Positions 60,726 through 64,000 of a stretch of 64,000 nt of DNA are shown here, piece by piece. Where the stretch lies: positions 7,814,501 to 7,878,500 of the forward strand of contig OX637291.1 in the NCBI GenBank assembly GCA_951799445.1, read 5' to 3'. Source of the DNA: Pseudisothecium myosuroides. Taxonomy: Eukaryota; Streptophyta; Bryopsida; Hypnales; Lembophyllaceae. The translations under genes were made by a program, and so were the position numbers. The notes under the pieces were generated by a model. The model had not been told where the DNA came from. It searched no databases and was given only the letters and a program-made list of their open reading frames with translations. How positions within the stretch are numbered: the first letter of the stretch is position 1; every line of letters begins with the position of its first letter.

Positions 60726-61980
60726 ATTTCTCATCTCCCATCAAGGTCGGAAAACATGCTTGTGGGAGCCGCTCCTACTCTTTTGTGTAATTATTGTTTA
60801 ACTCAAGATACGCAGAGACTCCATTAACTTTATAATACATTAGAGTCTGCATGTGAGCTTTGATTTGTGGTAAGTGAGAAATACTTAATACTATTAATGT
60901 TTAGTTTTTGCAATTGATGTTTAATTTAACCCATAAACGATGTCGTGGATGTTTTGGGGTCCAATGAATGATAGAGAATCCTTTTATGTAAAACAGAATT
61001 ACAACTATTCATCTTCATAATTTTGTTGTGAAAAGCGGGGGGTCTTCTTCAATGCTTTGACTTTCAATGTGTGCTTTTCCATTTTTTTAAGCCAATGATT
61101 CCCACAATATTCAAAGGGATCGATGATTTCCATGGTCACCAATCTGTCCTTTAAGGATTAACAAAAAATAAATGTGCAAAGTTTAAGAGGGTGCAAGTTT
61201 CTAAATCGTTGCAGAAAAAGGTTCAATTTCATCTAGATGATGAATGGAGACTCCTACGATAGAGGATTCCAGCTGTTTGCAACACTTTAAGCTTTCTAAC
61301 ATATGGAACTAAGAATGTGATTTAATTTTGGGGAAATAGCTTTGGAGGGATCCCTTTGGTTACAATCATTCAAGATTTCATATGTAGACAAATCTGTTGA
61401 GATCAAACCTCACCAGAAAGTCTACAGGCTTCATACTTCAACAACGTCGTCAGTCTGAGTCCACACCAGTGCTATGGTCCAACTTGAGAACTCTAAATTT
61501 TGCCCTCAATTTGACAAATTTAATCCCGGGGGTGACGTTGGTAGCATATGCTAATGGATTGCATGTGTGTAGCAGGGCTAGTATTCCATGTGATAGTTCT
61601 CTACAGTGATGGAAATACTTTTCAGTTTGAGTTCACTGTGGAGAACGGTGAGTCGTCCCAATTTTGCTCCAGAATGTTACACAGAGAATTGACTCCACAG
61701 TGCGTGGGCATCGATGATGTCGGCTTCCAAATTCCAAACAATTCCAGAGCAAGCTCAGGAGGTCCATTACTTTCTTCACTCTTCCCCATGGAGAACATCA
61801 TGGAAACATTTCGATGAAGGCAATGCCGTGCCTCTGGGTCAAATCCAAGAGTTAAAAAAAGGTGGAATCTATGGCCTGGTGAAGCGACTGGAGTAGACAT
61901 CCATGCAATTTTCACTGCAGGTCGAGCAAGATCTCCAGCCTCTTTGGAAGGCCATTACGTCAATTTATGATCCCATTTCA
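60726..61980 (+). repeat. 3' flank of dioxygenase B, duplicate of 54847-55890
   Basis: Colinear with the flank of copy A apart from a 228-bp MITE (60930-61157) plus its TTAA duplication and small indels. See the entry at 54847. Confidence 0.8.
60930..61157. mobile_element. Short TTAA-flanked MITE with a proven empty site
   Basis: 228 bp between TTAA at 60926-60929 and 61158-61161; ends CCCATAAACG and, reverse-complemented, TCCTTAAAGGACAG. The paralogous flank of dioxygenase A reads GATGTTTAACTTAACAAAAA (about 55040-55059) with one TTAA and no element, whereas here GATGTTTAATTTAA and TTAACAAAAAATAAATG border it. So the insertion happened after the duplication and duplicated TTAA. Confidence 0.9.
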
Positions 61981-61984
61981 AAGC

Positions 61985-63820
61985 CGAACACAGGACCGTG
62001 ATTCAAATATCTCAAACACAACACTCCCAAAGCCGCTGATGTTGCCACCCTGATTGATGAAGCTTGCACATGATCTTGTCACAAACACTTGGAAGTCAAT
62101 TGGATTATTCCCAAATAACTTAACTTACTGCCCTTCAGATTAATACGACCGACGCTTCGCTGGCCATGGCGACATGGCGAGAGTCTCTCTGCCTTGGAAA
62201 CTCCGCCACTGCAACTTGGTGGGTTCAAAATTGTTTGCATTTTCAGTCACAACGCTGAGAATTCTGGTGACGAAGATTATCGAGTGCTAGTGAAATAGAG
62301 GAACCGACTGAGTCAAGGACTTGGAACTCAAAGCTCACAATCGAGACAAGACTCACAGCACATTCCGTAGTAATCTGAATTAGAGGGAAATCAAGCACCC
62401 TGAAATCCTTGCTTAGGAACCAAACCTGCAAATCTAATCACAGATAGAGTAAGCTAGAATATCCAAGTAGAACTAACACTGATAGAAGTAATCGATCGAT
62501 GTAGTTCCATTCGAACTGATTGGACAGCCATTGCTAGTTTCCTTGAATCTAACAACCCTTGGCAGTCCAGAAGATCGGTCGGAGGAGTAAACTTATTACA
62601 TGCCTTGGGACTTGCATTGCAGAGTGCAATAAAATTACCACAATCCTCAGGACTTGCATTATAGAGTACAGGGTACACTACGACGATCCGCAGGGATCCG
62701 CTTTCACAGGATTGTGAGCTTGGTAGCTTCGCAATTGTTGCGTGTTCAGAGATTCATTGGATTCTTCGCAATCTGAGAATTGGTGAGGGTTCAGCAGGAT
62801 CAAACCTAAAGCTTTTCGAAGCCCTAATATTATGATCTTGCCATATTACCCAAAATTGTGGATGCTTGCATGCTGGGCTGGCTCTGAGGGAGAGGTCCAG
62901 CGAACTCGCATTTTGGACTGATTTTATGGAGACCGGCATTCACACCAGTTTGCAACTAGGAACGATTCTCAGCCTCCGTCACCTCAGGTTTGGCTTTGGC
63001 TTATGTATCCATTCGGTGTTAGACAATCTGAGTTTGTGCCCTGGTGTTTGATTCTGTCTTTTAAGCTATAGGTGCAGGAATGCATGCTTTTTGTATAAAA
63101 TGGATCGTTAAAGCAAGCCATAGTTGAAGGTCTTGTGCTGCAAGCCACTACAGGATTAGTTATGGCCGGCCATGGTTTCAACTTTTTATGAAAGATTAAT
63201 TAAAGCTAGAGAATTTGATAGGGTTGTCAAAGCTTTTGATTTGCAGGAGGGTCGTTACCAAATTCGGCACGATGCAATTCTTCTATCGACAGTGAAATAG
63301 CTCTCTCATAGAGTTTGGAATCATGTGATTGTGAGTCGCCTTCATTTGCGGGGCGAGCTCTGCCAAGCTCTAACAGGGGTTGTCGGTGGCTAAAACTTCC
63401 AGGCTAGCTTTCACTATTTCTTACCATTTGAGCTCAGTCTGCACAATTTTGAGCTCTAGAAATCACATCTCTTACGACCCGAATTGGTAATTTGAGGTTG
63501 TGATTGTTTGGTAATTTTGGAATTGGCCAGCAGGGTGAGCTTGGCAAACACGGGGCTTCTGGGTGACGAAAGAATTGCTTGCTTGGAACGCCATAACTGG
63601 GAGCCCTCACTTTTTCCTTCACTCTAGTAACATTCTAAAATGAAATACTGGGACTTCAGACTCTACAAATTGAACAACAGATAAATATTAGAATTCATAA
63701 TTTTGCCTAGCAACCTTTTCAGCAAATCTAGCATATTCTCCGAACCAGGTGGGAGTATTATGTTTAAAGACCAGTTGTTTTCCAAACGCCAGGTTGCAGC
63801 GGTCCTTTGGAGTCTCTTGC
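61985..63820. other. Interval without an assigned gene
   Basis: Composition is less AT-rich than the repeat deserts. No family-like frame was recognised. A short imperfect duplication of GGACTTGCATT.(C/T)AGAGT is present at about 62606-62670, giving related minus-strand words LYNASPEDC and LCNASPKAC. This may be promoter or 3' flank of the dioxygenase array. Confidence 0.4.
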
Positions 63821-63824
63821 AAGT

Positions 63825-64000
63825 GCACGAATTTCCGCTCGTATCTTGGTCGATCGCGGTCTCGTGGCACAATCCTCGCAGATTGCGGAGAACGAGGTTC
63901 TTTGCACAATCAAGTGCGTCAGCATGCAATCACTCGATCATCACAGTCAACCTCACAGCCCAATGTCCAACCTGCAAGAAATTCCGCAAGATATATAATT
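63825..64000 (+). repeat. Leader of a probable third dioxygenase copy, cut by the window end
   Basis: 63825-63993 matches 51849-52021 upstream of dioxygenase A at about 88 percent by eye (shared ATCGCGGTCTC, GCGGAGAACGAGGTTCTTTG and CAATCAAGTGCGTCAGCATG). In A this segment lies about 200 bp before the start codon. A third gene of the array would therefore be expected shortly after position 64000. A one-base length difference breaks any shared reading frame, so I treat it as non-coding. Confidence 0.75.

Overview
This is AT-rich nuclear DNA of a land plant. The evidence is spliceosomal genes with short introns, plant-specific gene families and plant DNA transposons. The protein sequences and low gene density suggest a non-seed plant, possibly a moss or other bryophyte, but nothing here fixes the species. 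I support four intact protein-coding genes in 64 kb. There are no prokaryotic features, no CRISPR array, and no rRNA or tRNA gene that I can see.

Layout. (1) 1425-4614, minus strand: a seven-exon gene for URI, the unconventional prefoldin that binds RPB5, with its leader and promoter out to about 5.4 kb. (2) 5.4-19.8 kb: no host gene. It holds several copies of a family of TTAA-flanked transposons (ends CCCCTAAA), smaller inverted-repeat elements nested in them, a CACTA-type MITE and a long AT microsatellite. (3) 19921-26603: what I read as a complete but dead PIF/Harbinger transposon. It has a TTA duplication, matching terminal repeats, a broken Myb/SANT-like gene and a broken DDE transposase. 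(4) 30449-35248, plus strand: a twelve-exon gene of the 1-aminocyclopropane-1-carboxylate (ACC) synthase family with every diagnostic active-site motif. (5) 35.3-44.1 kb: gene-free repeats. (6) 44331-44585: a short intronless gene for a secreted, Tyr-Ala-Pro-rich peptide. (7) 45-51 kb: a second MITE family and another TTAA element. (8) 52226-54846 and 58061-60725: two tandem three-exon 2-oxoglutarate/Fe(II) dioxygenases (copies A and B). A third copy's upstream region begins at 63.8 kb, so the array probably runs on past the window.

Exon structures were built by hand. Splice sites were chosen so that GT-AG borders, reading phase and family alignment all agree. URI gives 415 codons, the ACC synthase-like gene 475, and the dioxygenases 349 and 351, all close to the usual family lengths.

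The most interesting points are: the TTAA transposon family, whose target site is proven by an empty site in the paralogous dioxygenase block, and which carries a subterminal hairpin that keeps its stem while its sequence changes; the loss of copy B's ancestral leader, where a truncated TTAA element now sits; the many amino-acid replacements between dioxygenases A and B; a 29-bp antisense copy of URI exon 1 in its own upstream region; and the reconstructed Harbinger element.
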